Source: Streptomyces avicenniae (lineage in GTDB: Bacteria > Actinomycetota > Actinomycetes > Streptomycetales > Streptomycetaceae). From it: a DNA stretch of 64,000 bases. A program made the translations under genes and the position numbers. This document shows, piece by piece, positions 35,661-43,521 of the stretch. Under the pieces are notes generated by a model that saw only the letters and a program-made list of their open reading frames with translations, did no database searches and was not told the DNA's origin. Position 1 is the first letter of the stretch. Each line of letters opens with the position of its first letter. The DNA is taken from contig NZ_JOEK01000013.1 in NCBI RefSeq assembly GCF_000719135.1, positions 124,001 to 188,000 on the forward strand, given 5' to 3'.

Positions 35661-36308
35661 TCAGCCGTCCGGCCGCATCAGCCGGGGCGACAGCGCGCCG
35701 CAGGGCACGAGGTCGATCTCGGAGCCCGCGTCCCGCGCGTCGGTGAGCACCAGGTCCTCGTACAGCAACGGGCCGCAGCGCTCCGGCCACATCACGGCCC
35801 ACAGCCACAGCCCCATCGCCTCGCCCGCGAACACGGCGCGGTCGGCGGGGGCGTCCTCGACGTGCCACAGCGGTGTGGGGCGTCCGGCGGCGAGCACCCT
35901 CGCCTCGGCCGCCTGCTCGGTGTGCAGCTTCGGCCCGGGATCGGGCCCGGGTATCCCCGCGTAGCGCGCGCCGAGCCCGACGCCTGGCTCCTCGGCGACC
36001 AGCACCAGCTCACCGGGGCCGCCCAGCGGACCGGGGCCCGTGCACGCGACGGCGGTGGCGCGCCCGCCGCTGCGGTCGTCACCGGCGCAGGCCACGCCGC
36101 TGAACAGCCAGCCGACAGGGAGGGGCCAGGGCATCCACACCGGCACCCTCGCCCGCTCCACCACGACGGTCAGGGCGCCGACGCTCGGAGGGACGACGGG
36201 CTGCACGGGATGGACGGTGCCGTGCGCGGCGCACTGCCACACGTCGGCGAACAGACTGGGCGCCCTCACCCGTCCACCACACTTCGGGCAACTGGGTTCG
36301 CCCCTCAT
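35661..36308 (-). CDS. DUF6758 family protein with zinc ribbon
   Basis: 215 residues, function unknown. The N-terminus MRGEPSCPKCGGRV has a CxxC knuckle, completed by WQCAAHG, giving a likely zinc site. The middle is rich in Trp and Pro (PVWMPWPLPVGWLF). Family name is assigned from the distinctive start and from this gene neighbourhood as I recall it in Streptomyces. ATG at 36308; TTG at 36317 is an alternative. It precedes the PHP gene by 50 bases and follows the SUFU gene by 43, so all four leftward genes 37910-34763 may be co-transcribed. Confidence 0.8.
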   Translation of the reverse strand: MRGEPSCPKCGGRVRAPSLFADVWQCAAHGTVHPVQPVVPPSVGALTVVVERARVPVWMPWPLPVGWLFSGVACAGDDRSGGRATAVACTGPGPLGGPGELVLVAEEPGVGLGARYAGIPGPDPGPKLHTEQAAEARVLAAGRPTPLWHVEDAPADRAVFAGEAMGLWLWAVMWPERCGPLLYEDLVLTDARDAGSEIDLVPCGALSPRLMRPDG

Positions 36309-36351
36309 GGGGAACAACAGTCCCTTCCACCTGTCGGTCCGTCAAGCTGTC

Positions 36352-36948
36352 TCACCCGCTGAGGGGTACCCCGGCCCGTAGGGGATCACGCGGGTCCACG
36401 CCGTGTGCCCGCCAGCGTTCGCGCAGGGCTTCGGCGCCGCGCGCGCGTTTCCAGGCGGTCTCGTGCGGCGTCATCGGCAGCAGCGGCAGGAACCGCACCG
36501 GATCCAGCGGCGCGGGCAGCGCGAGGTCGGGCACCGGGTCGCCCGGCTCGCCGACCAGGACCGAGGTGAACGGCGCGCCTGGCCACAGCGGTTCGCCGAG
36601 GTCCAGCGAGGCGCCCGGCGCCACGACGACGCCCTCCACCACAGGCGTCGCGGCGAGCACGGCCAGCGGGCGCAGCACACCGTCGGTGTCCGCCGCCCCC
36701 GCGCGGAACGTCAGCAGCAGCTCGGCACGCGGCCCCCGCGCCGGATCGGCGACGACCGCGGCCGGGTCGGCCATCGGCGCCCCCGACATGCCCAGCGTCG
36801 CGTAGCGCACCGTCACGCCGTCGGCGAAGCGCAGCACCTCCACGCGCTCGGTCCCCAGGAACGTGACGGAGGCGCGGGCGTCGGGCTCGCCCAGCGCGGC
36901 GCGCAGCCGCTCCTCGACCAGCGGCAGGACGGACACGGGCGACGTCAT
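36352..36948 (-). CDS. Suppressor-of-fused (SUFU) domain protein
   Basis: 198 residues. The pattern VRYATLGMSGAPMADPA, RAELLLTF, LDLGEPLWPGAPFTSVLVGEPG and FLPLLPMTPHETAWKRARGAEAL matches bacterial SUFU-domain proteins. These are frequently immunity or adaptor proteins in toxin systems, but many Streptomyces members stand alone. No toxin is seen nearby. ATG at 36948 overlaps the stop of the upstream EamA gene (ATGA), and GAGGAG lies ten bases upstream inside that gene. This implies coupled translation with the transporter. Confidence 0.82.
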   Translation of the reverse strand: MTSPVSVLPLVEERLRAALGEPDARASVTFLGTERVEVLRFADGVTVRYATLGMSGAPMADPAAVVADPARGPRAELLLTFRAGAADTDGVLRPLAVLAATPVVEGVVVAPGASLDLGEPLWPGAPFTSVLVGEPGDPVPDLALPAPLDPVRFLPLLPMTPHETAWKRARGAEALRERWRAHGVDPRDPLRAGVPLSG

Positions 36949-37910
36949 GGAACGCGTTCTCCTCGGACGACCAGCGCCAGCCCCGCGAGCACGACGGCCA
37001 GCGCCGGATAGGCGGCGGCGGGCGGGTACTGCCCCAGCCACACGGCGGCGACCAGCGCCGCCCCCGGCGTCTCCAACAGCAGCGCCGTGGACGTGACGGT
37101 CGGGCCGAGGCCGGACACCACGCGGTTGATCAGCGAGTGCCCCAGCAGCTGCGAGACCACCGTGACGGCCAGCAGCAGACCCCACGTCCGCGCACTGTAG
37201 TCCCCGCCGAGCGAGGCGCCCGTCGCGAGGCACAGGACGAGCATCAGCACGGCCGTGCAGCCGTAGCACAGGAACGTGTAGACGGTCGTGCTGGTGGTGC
37301 GCCGCACCTCGGCGCCGATCAGGACGTACACCGCCCCTGCGGCGCCGCCCCCCAGCGCAAGCGCGTCACCCGCCAGGGCCTCGGCCGACACGCTCAGGTC
37401 CACGCCGGTCAGCAGCAGCACCCCGCCGAACGCGACCGACGTCCCCAGCCACACCGCCAACGGCGGCCGGTGGCCCATGCAGCGCAGCAGCAGCGTCGTC
37501 CACAGCGGCGTCGTCGTCACCAGCGCGACGGACGAGGCGACCGACGTCATCCGCAGGCTGGGCAGCCACAGCGCGAAGTGCGCCGCCAGCGCCACCCCCG
37601 CCGCGCACGACAGCAGCAGCGTCCGCCGCCCCGCGCGTGCCAGCTCCCGGCGCAGCCCGGACCGCAGCAGGACGACGGGCGCCAGACCGGCGGCGGCGAG
37701 CCCGTTGCGCCAGAAGGCGATGGCCAGGGCCGGTGCGGCGGTCGCCGCTATCAGCGGCCCGGAGAGGGAGATGCCGGCGACGGCGACGGCGAGAAGCGTG
37801 AAGTCGAGCCGGTGCGCGGCGAAGGGGGAGGCGGGGACGGAGGGCACGGACGCGGCGGCGCGCGCAGCACGGCCGGGGGCCGCCCGGCGTTCCGTGCCGG
37901 GAGCGGACAC
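36945..37910 (-). CDS. EamA/DMT-superfamily membrane transporter
   Basis: 321 residues with ten predicted helices in two EamA repeats. The first repeat contains PALAIAFWRNGLAAAGLAPV and the second SVSAEALAGDALALGGGAAGAVYVLIGAEVRR; the C-terminal helix LVAAVWLGQYPPAAAYPALAVVLAGL is typical. A polar, Ala/Arg-rich N-terminal extension of about 30 residues precedes the first helix. Substrate unknown; the family exports amino acids or metabolites. GTG at 37910 has GGGAGG just upstream. It overlaps the SUFU gene by four bases. Confidence 0.88.
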   Translation of the reverse strand: MSAPGTERRAAPGRAARAAASVPSVPASPFAAHRLDFTLLAVAVAGISLSGPLIAATAAPALAIAFWRNGLAAAGLAPVVLLRSGLRRELARAGRRTLLLSCAAGVALAAHFALWLPSLRMTSVASSVALVTTTPLWTTLLLRCMGHRPPLAVWLGTSVAFGGVLLLTGVDLSVSAEALAGDALALGGGAAGAVYVLIGAEVRRTTSTTVYTFLCYGCTAVLMLVLCLATGASLGGDYSARTWGLLLAVTVVSQLLGHSLINRVVSGLGPTVTSTALLLETPGAALVAAVWLGQYPPAAAYPALAVVLAGLALVVRGERVP

Positions 37911-38033
37911 GGCGCCTCCCTTCCTCCTCCGGCGCGCCCACGCCGGGGCCGCGCCTGTCGAGCATGCGGGCGCGCGGCCGTCCCGCACAAGCCCGGAACG
38001 CCGGAGGGCGGCCCGCCGTCGCGGACCGCCCGC

Positions 38034-38048
38034 GCGCCCTCAGGGCGC
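38034..38048 (-). terminator. Small hairpin downstream of DUF3107 gene
   Basis: A 6-bp stem (GCGCCC/GGGCGC) with 3-base loop, 43 bases after the DUF3107 stop on the - strand. Short stems are common by chance in this GC content, so support is limited. Confidence 0.35.
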
Positions 38049-38090
38049 CGTTCGTGCGCACCGGCCGCGGCCGGTGTCGGTGGGAGGGGG

Positions 38091-38318
38091 TCAGACCGCC
38101 CCGAAGCCCACCCGGCGTGACGCCGGCCTGCCGATCTCGATGTAGGCGATCCGGTCGGCCGGGACGAGGATCTTGCGCCCGTTCACATCGACCAGGCTGA
38201 GCAACTTGGCGGTGCCGGAGAAGACGTCGGACACAGCGCCCTCCACGTCCTCGACAGACTGCCCGCTTTCGAGAACAATCTCGCGCGGCGTGTGCTGAAC
38301 GCCGATCTTGATCTCCAC
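38091..38318 (-). CDS. DUF3107 family protein, 75 residues
   Basis: Small conserved actinobacterial protein (Rv3208A/TB9.4-like by memory) of unknown function. It begins VEIKIGVQHTPREIVLESGQ and ends with RKILVPADRIAYIEIG, a ubiquitin- or ThiS-like all-beta pattern. GTG at 38318 has GGAGGGAC upstream. It lies downstream of the TetR gene on the same strand, the same order as Rv3208-Rv3208A, with a hairpin between. Confidence 0.92.
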   Translation of the reverse strand: MEIKIGVQHTPREIVLESGQSVEDVEGAVSDVFSGTAKLLSLVDVNGRKILVPADRIAYIEIGRPASRRVGFGAV

Positions 38319-38408
38319 GGCTTGTCCCTCCACTGGTCCGTTACTGGTCACAGGTTATCCGCGCCCACCCTGCGCCCGTCGCCGCCCTGCCACGCCGAGA
38401 GCGAACAG

Positions 38409-38436
38409 CCGCCGCCCCCGGGCGGGGGAGCGGCGG
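38409..38436 (-). terminator. Hairpin after the TetR gene
   Basis: CCGCCGC (38409-38415) pairs with GCGGCGG (38430-38436), with a further C/G-run stem inside. It lies 31 bases after the TetR stop on the - strand and would separate it from the DUF3107 gene. Confidence 0.55.
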
Positions 38437-38466
38437 CCGACGGACGTGCGGTACGTGCCGTACGTC

Positions 38467-39096
38467 TCAGTGCTGCTGCATCGGGAAGCCCGCGATGCCG
38501 CGCCAGGCCAGCGACGCCGTCAGGTTCTTGGCGACGTCCCGGGGGATCGCGCGGTCCGAGCTGAGCCAGTGCCGCGCCGTCACCTGCGCCATGCCGCACA
38601 GGCTGACCGCGAGCAGCATCGCCTGCTCCTCCGGCAGGTCGGCGTCCTCGGAGATCAGCGGGCTGACGAGCTTCGCGCAGTCCTCCGCGACCTGGTCCAC
38701 CCGCTCGCGCACGGCCGGTTCGTTCGTCAGGTCCGACTCGAAGACCAGCCGGAACGCGCCGCCCTCGTGCTGCACGTAGCTGAAGTACGCATCCATCGTC
38801 GCGGCGATGCGCTGCTTGTTGTCGTGCGTCGAGTCCAGCGCCTCGCGCACCGCCTGGACCAGCGCCTCGCAGTGCTGGTCGAGCAGCGCGAGGTACAGCT
38901 CAAGCTTCCCCGGGAAGTGCTGGTAGAGCACCGGCTTGCTGACCCCGGCCCGGTCGGCGATGTCGTCCATGGCCGCCGAGTGGTAACCCTGGGCGACGAA
39001 CACCTCCTGCGCCGCGCCCAGCAGCTGGTTGCGTCGGGCCCGGCGCGGCAGGCGGGTGCCGCGGGGGCGAGCCTCGGTCTGCTCGGTGGCGCTCAC
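38467..39096 (-). CDS. TetR/AcrR family transcriptional regulator
   Basis: 209 residues. N-terminal helix-turn-helix: RRNQLLGAAQEVFVAQGYHSAAMDDIADRAGVSKPVLYQHFPGK is a textbook TetR DNA-binding domain. The C-terminal ligand domain contains HWLSSDRAIPRDVAKNLTASLAWRG. It resembles Rv3208. GTG at 39096 with GGGAGG upstream. Ligand and targets unknown; it may control itself and nearby genes. No clear operator palindrome was identified in the 169 bases upstream. Confidence 0.92.
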   Translation of the reverse strand: MSATEQTEARPRGTRLPRRARRNQLLGAAQEVFVAQGYHSAAMDDIADRAGVSKPVLYQHFPGKLELYLALLDQHCEALVQAVREALDSTHDNKQRIAATMDAYFSYVQHEGGAFRLVFESDLTNEPAVRERVDQVAEDCAKLVSPLISEDADLPEEQAMLLAVSLCGMAQVTARHWLSSDRAIPRDVAKNLTASLAWRGIAGFPMQQH

Positions 39097-39265
39097 GCCG
39101 CCTCCCGGTGTCTCAGGTTCGGTGGGCCGCGCGGCTCGGGGCCACGTGCCGTCCCGTCATCGTACGTTCGTGCCGTCGCGCAGCGTGCATCCGGCGGGGG
39201 ACGATCTCACGCTGCGGACACCCTGTCGTCAGGGAAGGGACCCCTGGGGGCGCCGTGACCGGTGG

Positions 39266-39562
39266 TCACCGGTAGTCGTCGTCGCCCGCGCCGATCTCGC
39301 GGTCCTGCTCCGCCGCGTCGGCCGGATCGGCCTCGGCCGGGAGCCGCGTGCCCGGCCCGGGGTCCACCGGTTCCAGCAGCGGACGCCGCTGTTCCGCGGC
39401 GTCGGCCTCCGGCGTGCCGTCGGCCGGTCCCTCCCCGTCACCGGGGTACGGCCGCGCGGCGCGCTGTGCGTCGAGCGTCTCGTACCGCTCGGCCTCCTCG
39501 ACGAGCCGCGCGTCGGGCAGCGGTTCGCCTGGGGGCCCGTTCTCCTTGCGTTCCCGTGGCAT
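39266..39562 (-). CDS. Small acidic hypothetical protein, 98 residues
   Basis: No domain recognised. Strongly charged and Pro/Glu/Asp/Ala-rich (RLVEEAERYETLDAQRAARP; DPADAAEQDREIGAGDDDYR), so probably disordered. Coding is supported by a GGAGGTGA site six bases before the ATG and by its divergent placement from the hydrolase gene. Similar small acidic proteins at this position are known to me from Streptomyces but without function. Confidence 0.65.
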   Translation of the reverse strand: MPRERKENGPPGEPLPDARLVEEAERYETLDAQRAARPYPGDGEGPADGTPEADAAEQRRPLLEPVDPGPGTRLPAEADPADAAEQDREIGAGDDDYR

Positions 39563-39673
39563 TGGCGGTCACCTCCGGACAACCGGCGGGTAACTCCCAG
39601 CGTAGGGGCGCGGGCCCCCGGACGCGAACCGGCCGGGAGCACGCCGTACGGCGTACGGCCGTTGCCGTGCTCG

Positions 39674-39679
39674 TAATAT
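39674..39679 (+). promoter_or_regulatory. -10 element TAATAT for a leaderless hydrolase mRNA
   Basis: TAATAT lies six bases before the A of the ATG at 39686, and no ribosome-binding site exists between. Transcription would begin at or next to the start codon. No clear -35 box. Confidence 0.5.
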
Positions 39680-39685
39680 TGCGCC

Positions 39686-40660
39686 ATGCCGAGCACCGAA
39701 GAGCAGCGCGTCGAGGCCGCACTCGCCGCGGCCGAGGGCTGGCCGGGGGTACGGGACGGGGAGACGCTGCGGTCCGTCGCACTCCCCGGGACGATCCTGG
39801 CGGTACGCCGCAGAGCCGCCGGACGCGACGGTCTCGACCCCGCCCTCTTCGTCCACGGCCTCGGCGGCTCCTCCCGCAACTGGTCGGCGCTGATGGCCCT
39901 CCTGGCCGACGAGGTCGAGTGCGAGGCCGTCGATCTGCCCGGCTTCGGCGCCTCCCCGCCGCCCGACGACGGGGACTACTCGGTGTACGGCCACGCGCGC
40001 GCCGTCGTCCGCATCATCGAGTCCTCGGGACGCGGCCCCGTGCACCTCTTCGGCAACTCCCTCGGCGGCGCCGCCGTCACCCGGGTCGCCGCCCTGCGCC
40101 CCGACCTGGTGCGCACGCTCACGCTCATCTCGCCCGCGCTGCCGGAACTGCCGCCGCAGCGCACCGCGCTGCCCACCGGACTGCTCGGCCTGCCGGGCAT
40201 CCCCACGCTCGTGCGGCGCCTCACCCGTGACGTCTCCCCGGGGCAGCGGGCCCGCGAGGTGCTGCGGCTTTGCTACGGCAACCCCGAGCTGATCACCCCC
40301 GAGGAGCACGCCGCCGCCGAGGCGGAGCAGGAGAGACGTCAAGCACTTCCTTACTTCTGGGACTCGCTCAGCCGCAGCGCGCGTGGCATCGTGAACGCCT
40401 ACACGCTCGGTGGGCAGCAGTCGTTGTGGCGGCAGGCGGAACGCGTCCTGGCGCCGACGCTGCTGATCTACGGGGCGCGGGACCGGCTCGTCGCGCTCAA
40501 GTCCGCGAAACGGGCGAGCCGGGCATTCGGGTGCTCCCGGCTGGTCGTCCTGCCGGAAGCCGGACATGTGGCGATGATGGAGTACCCAGCCGTCGTGGCC
40601 GGTGCGTTCCTCGACTTCAGGGCCGAGGGCGCCGAGACCACCGTCGTCACGGATGGCTGA
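39686..40660 (+). CDS. Alpha/beta hydrolase
   Basis: 324 residues. HGLGGSSRNW oxyanion loop, GFGASPPP, nucleophile elbow FGNSLGG (Ser), acid in YGARDRLVALK and His in LPEAGHVAMMEYP. A soluble hydrolase (esterase or C-C hydrolase type) of unknown substrate. It has no Shine-Dalgarno site and appears leaderless. Followed after nine bases by the DUF3152 gene, with the same neighbour order as the Rv3207c region. Codons near 40341-40360 (CAA GCA CTT CCT TAC) are atypically A/T-rich for this genome. Confidence 0.88.
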   Translation: MPSTEEQRVEAALAAAEGWPGVRDGETLRSVALPGTILAVRRRAAGRDGLDPALFVHGLGGSSRNWSALMALLADEVECEAVDLPGFGASPPPDDGDYSVYGHARAVVRIIESSGRGPVHLFGNSLGGAAVTRVAALRPDLVRTLTLISPALPELPPQRTALPTGLLGLPGIPTLVRRLTRDVSPGQRAREVLRLCYGNPELITPEEHAAAEAEQERRQALPYFWDSLSRSARGIVNAYTLGGQQSLWRQAERVLAPTLLIYGARDRLVALKSAKRASRAFGCSRLVVLPEAGHVAMMEYPAVVAGAFLDFRAEGAETTVVTDG

Positions 40661-40669
40661 GGGAGCCGC

Positions 40670-41752
40670 ATGGACCACCGCGAGACCGCCGCCCCGTCCG
40701 CCGACGCGGAGACGGGCCCAGGACCGCGCCAGGAGTATCTGGATGCCTTCGAGGAAGACACCTTCGGACGACCGCAGCCCATCCCGAGGCAGCGCGCGGC
40801 GGAGCGGAAGAGCCCGTCGCCGGGCGGCCGTCACCGCCTCCCGCCGCAGCACGGGCGCCGACGCGTGCCCGGGGATAGCGGGGGCCGCCGGGCGGGCGGC
40901 CGTGGCAGGACGCTGACCGGGGTGGCCGCCGCGGCGGTCGTGACGGTGCTCACCGTGGCCGTCGCCGTGCAGGTCGCGGGCGGCGAGGACGACAGGTCGG
41001 CGCTGGTGCGCGGGACCGGCGGCGACGAGCGCGCGCCCGCCGCGAGCGGCCCCGCCGACGGCGGGCCCGAGACGCACGACGGCCCGTCGGGGCAGGAGCC
41101 CGAGGCCCTGTCGTCCCCGTCCGCCGAGACGCTGCCCGACGGCGAGCAGACGTACGACCGGATGATGATGACGATGTTCGCCATGGACCCGGAGCTGACC
41201 GGTTCAGGTGAGCTGGTGCCCGTGCCCGGCACCGACCCGGCGGACGACCCGGACGCGACCACCGTGCTGCGCTACCGGGTGGATGTCGAGGCGGGGCTCG
41301 GGCTCGACCCCGAGTTCTTCGCCGAGGTCGTCCACCGCACGCTCAACGACCCGCGCAGCTGGGGCAACGGCGGGGAGCGCAGCTTCGCCCGCGTCTCGGG
41401 CGGCGACCACGACTTCGTCGTCACCCTCGCCAGCCCCGGCACCGCCGCCGACTGGTGCGCGCGCTCGGGCCTCGACATCACCGAGGACAACGTCTCCTGC
41501 AACTCCTCGAACACCGAGCGCGTCATCATCAACGCCTGGCGCTGGGCGCAGGGTTCCGAGACGTACTTCGGCGACATCGCGGCGTACCGCCAGATGCTCG
41601 TCAACCACGAGGTCGGCCACCGGCTCGGCTACGGGCACGCGCTCTGCCCCGCCGACGGCGCGCTCGCCCCGGTGATGATGCAGCAGACCAAGTTCCTCGA
41701 CACGGACGGGCTGACCTGCCTGCCGAACCCGTGGCCGCATCCGGACAACTGA
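40670..41752 (+). CDS. DUF3152 protein, membrane-anchored metzincin-like
   Basis: 360 residues; orthologue of Rv3207c by memory and position. Cytoplasmic basic N-terminus, one membrane helix (about residues 83-102, TGVAAAAVVTVLTVAVAVQV), an acidic Ser/Glu linker, then the DUF3152 domain outside the cell. That domain carries a full metzincin zinc signature HEVGHRLGYGH (His313, Glu314, His317, His323) and cysteine pairs likely forming disulphides. A surface metalloprotease is inferred; activity is not known to me. GAGGGAG precedes the ATG. Confidence 0.9.
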   Translation: MDHRETAAPSADAETGPGPRQEYLDAFEEDTFGRPQPIPRQRAAERKSPSPGGRHRLPPQHGRRRVPGDSGGRRAGGRGRTLTGVAAAAVVTVLTVAVAVQVAGGEDDRSALVRGTGGDERAPAASGPADGGPETHDGPSGQEPEALSSPSAETLPDGEQTYDRMMMTMFAMDPELTGSGELVPVPGTDPADDPDATTVLRYRVDVEAGLGLDPEFFAEVVHRTLNDPRSWGNGGERSFARVSGGDHDFVVTLASPGTAADWCARSGLDITEDNVSCNSSNTERVIINAWRWAQGSETYFGDIAAYRQMLVNHEVGHRLGYGHALCPADGALAPVMMQQTKFLDTDGLTCLPNPWPHPDN

Positions 41753-41893
41753 CCGACTCTCGAACCAATCGCGGTTAACGACCGGGGCGCGCTCCGAGTC
41801 ACGAAACTTCACCCCTTCCGGTGGTGTGACGGACAACCGTCCGCCGTAACCGGCACATGTAGACATACCGTCTTGCCGTCATGGGAGAGACGT

Positions 41894-43420
41894 ATGACAG
41901 GGGGTGCGCCGGTGCGCGTCGCGTTGCTGACCGAGGGTGGCTATCCGTACGCCCGTGGTGGATCGGCCGCCTGGTGCGACCGGCTGCTGCGCGGCCTGTC
42001 CCGGCACGACTTCGAGATCTGGGCGCTCAGCCGTAGCGGGCGGCAGGCCGCGGGGCCGCGCCGTCCGCTGCCGCCGAACGTCCGCCGCGTCCGCACCGCC
42101 GCGCTGTGGGGCCCGCCGCCCGGCGGCCCCTGGCGCGCGTACGGGCGGCCCGCGCGGCGCTTCGCCGAGTGCTTCGCCGACCTGGCCGCCGCCCTGTGCT
42201 CACGCCCCGCGCCCGGCACCGACCGCGCGCCGCTGGAGCGCGAGGGCGGGCCTCACGGGCAGGCGGACCGTTTCAGCAGCGCGCTCCTCGGCCTCGCCGC
42301 GCTCGCCGCCCGGCACCCGGGGCTCACCCGCTGGCTCTACTCCGAGCAGGCCGTCCGCCTCCTCGAAGCCGCCTGCCGCGCCCCCGGCGCCCCCCGGGCC
42401 GTACGCGCCGCCCGCGTCCCCGACCTGCTGGCCGTCACCGAACGGCTGGAGCGGGCGCTCCGGCCCCTCGGGCTCCTGCCGCCGGGCGCGGCCCCCGGCA
42501 TCGACCTGTGCCACGCCGTGGGCGCCGGGCCCGTCGCGCTGCCCGCGCTCGTCGCCGCGCGGCTGCACGGCGTGCCGCTCCTCCTCACCGAGGAGACGGA
42601 ACGGCCGGGCGCCGGGCGCGCGTTCGGCGCGGCGTACGCGGTGGCGCCCTCGGCGGCACGGGCGCCGGTACGGGCGCTGCTCGCCGCCTTCCAGGACCGG
42701 CTCGCGCGCGAGGTCCGCGCCGCAGCCTCGCTCGTCACGCCGGGCTGCGGCCCGCCCCCCGCCCCGCCCCCCACGCCCCAGGGCAGGCCGGGCCAGGCGG
42801 TCACGCTGGTGTGGGCCGACCGGATCGAACCGGCCAAGGACCTCGTCGGGCTCCTCCACGCGTTCCGCGCCGTACGGGCCGCCGAGCCCGCCGCCTCCCT
42901 GCGGATCGTGGACACCGGCGGCGCCCGCACGGACGCGGGGTACCTCGCGCGGTGCCGCGAGCTGGCCGGACGGCTGGTCCCCGGCGGCGTCTCGTTCACC
43001 AGCGCGGGCGCGCCCGCGTCGGCCGACGCCTGCCCGACGGCCGCCGTCGCGGTCCTCTCCAGCGTCGTGGAAGGCGTCCCCGTGCCCCTGATCGCCGCGA
43101 TGGCGCGCGGGCACGCGACCGTCGCCACCGACGTCGGCGCGGCGGGGCGGGTCGTCGGCGGCGCCGGTGTCCTCGTGCCGCCGCTCGACCCCGCCGCGCT
43201 CGCCGCCGGTTGCCTCGCCCTGCTGCGCGACCCGGAACGCCGGGCCTCGCTCGGCGCGGCGGCCCGCGCGCGGGCCCGTGAACTGTTCACCGCCGACCAC
43301 GGTGCCGCCGCCTACGGCGCCGTCTACCCCGAACTCCTCGCCATGGCGTCGGCCCCCCGGCCCGCTCCCCACCCGGACGCGGCAGGACACGGCACACCCC
43401 GTTCCGTGCCCTGCGCCTGA
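41894..43420 (+). CDS. GT4 glycosyltransferase with DUF3492-type N-terminus
   Basis: 508 residues. Start VRVALLTEGGYPYARGGSAAWCDRLLRGL is typical of the DUF3492/PelF-like acceptor domain. The C-terminal GT4 donor domain has TLVWADRIEPAKDLVGLLHAF, VLSSVVEGVPVPLIAAMARG (the E-x7-E region) and VGGAGVLVPPLDP. Cytoplasmic, retaining sugar transfer to an unknown acceptor. The ATG at 41894 has GGAGA seven bases upstream. It is followed by an NAD-dependent epimerase gene after 101 bases, so the two may build one glycan or glycolipid. Confidence 0.86.
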   Translation: MTGGAPVRVALLTEGGYPYARGGSAAWCDRLLRGLSRHDFEIWALSRSGRQAAGPRRPLPPNVRRVRTAALWGPPPGGPWRAYGRPARRFAECFADLAAALCSRPAPGTDRAPLEREGGPHGQADRFSSALLGLAALAARHPGLTRWLYSEQAVRLLEAACRAPGAPRAVRAARVPDLLAVTERLERALRPLGLLPPGAAPGIDLCHAVGAGPVALPALVAARLHGVPLLLTEETERPGAGRAFGAAYAVAPSAARAPVRALLAAFQDRLAREVRAAASLVTPGCGPPPAPPPTPQGRPGQAVTLVWADRIEPAKDLVGLLHAFRAVRAAEPAASLRIVDTGGARTDAGYLARCRELAGRLVPGGVSFTSAGAPASADACPTAAVAVLSSVVEGVPVPLIAAMARGHATVATDVGAAGRVVGGAGVLVPPLDPAALAAGCLALLRDPERRASLGAAARARARELFTADHGAAAYGAVYPELLAMASAPRPAPHPDAAGHGTPRSVPCA

Positions 43421-43521
43421 CCGCCCGCGGTCCCCCCGCCGCCGTCCCCGACGCCCCACGCCCCACCTTCCCGAATCCCGACCCCCACGATTGATCGTGC
43501 ACACACAAGGAGCACAGAGCC

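Noticed and set aside
36352..36948. SUFU-domain protein as the immunity part of a toxin system
   Set aside because: No toxin-like, WXG or polymorphic-toxin gene lies next to it; the neighbours are a transporter and DUF6758.
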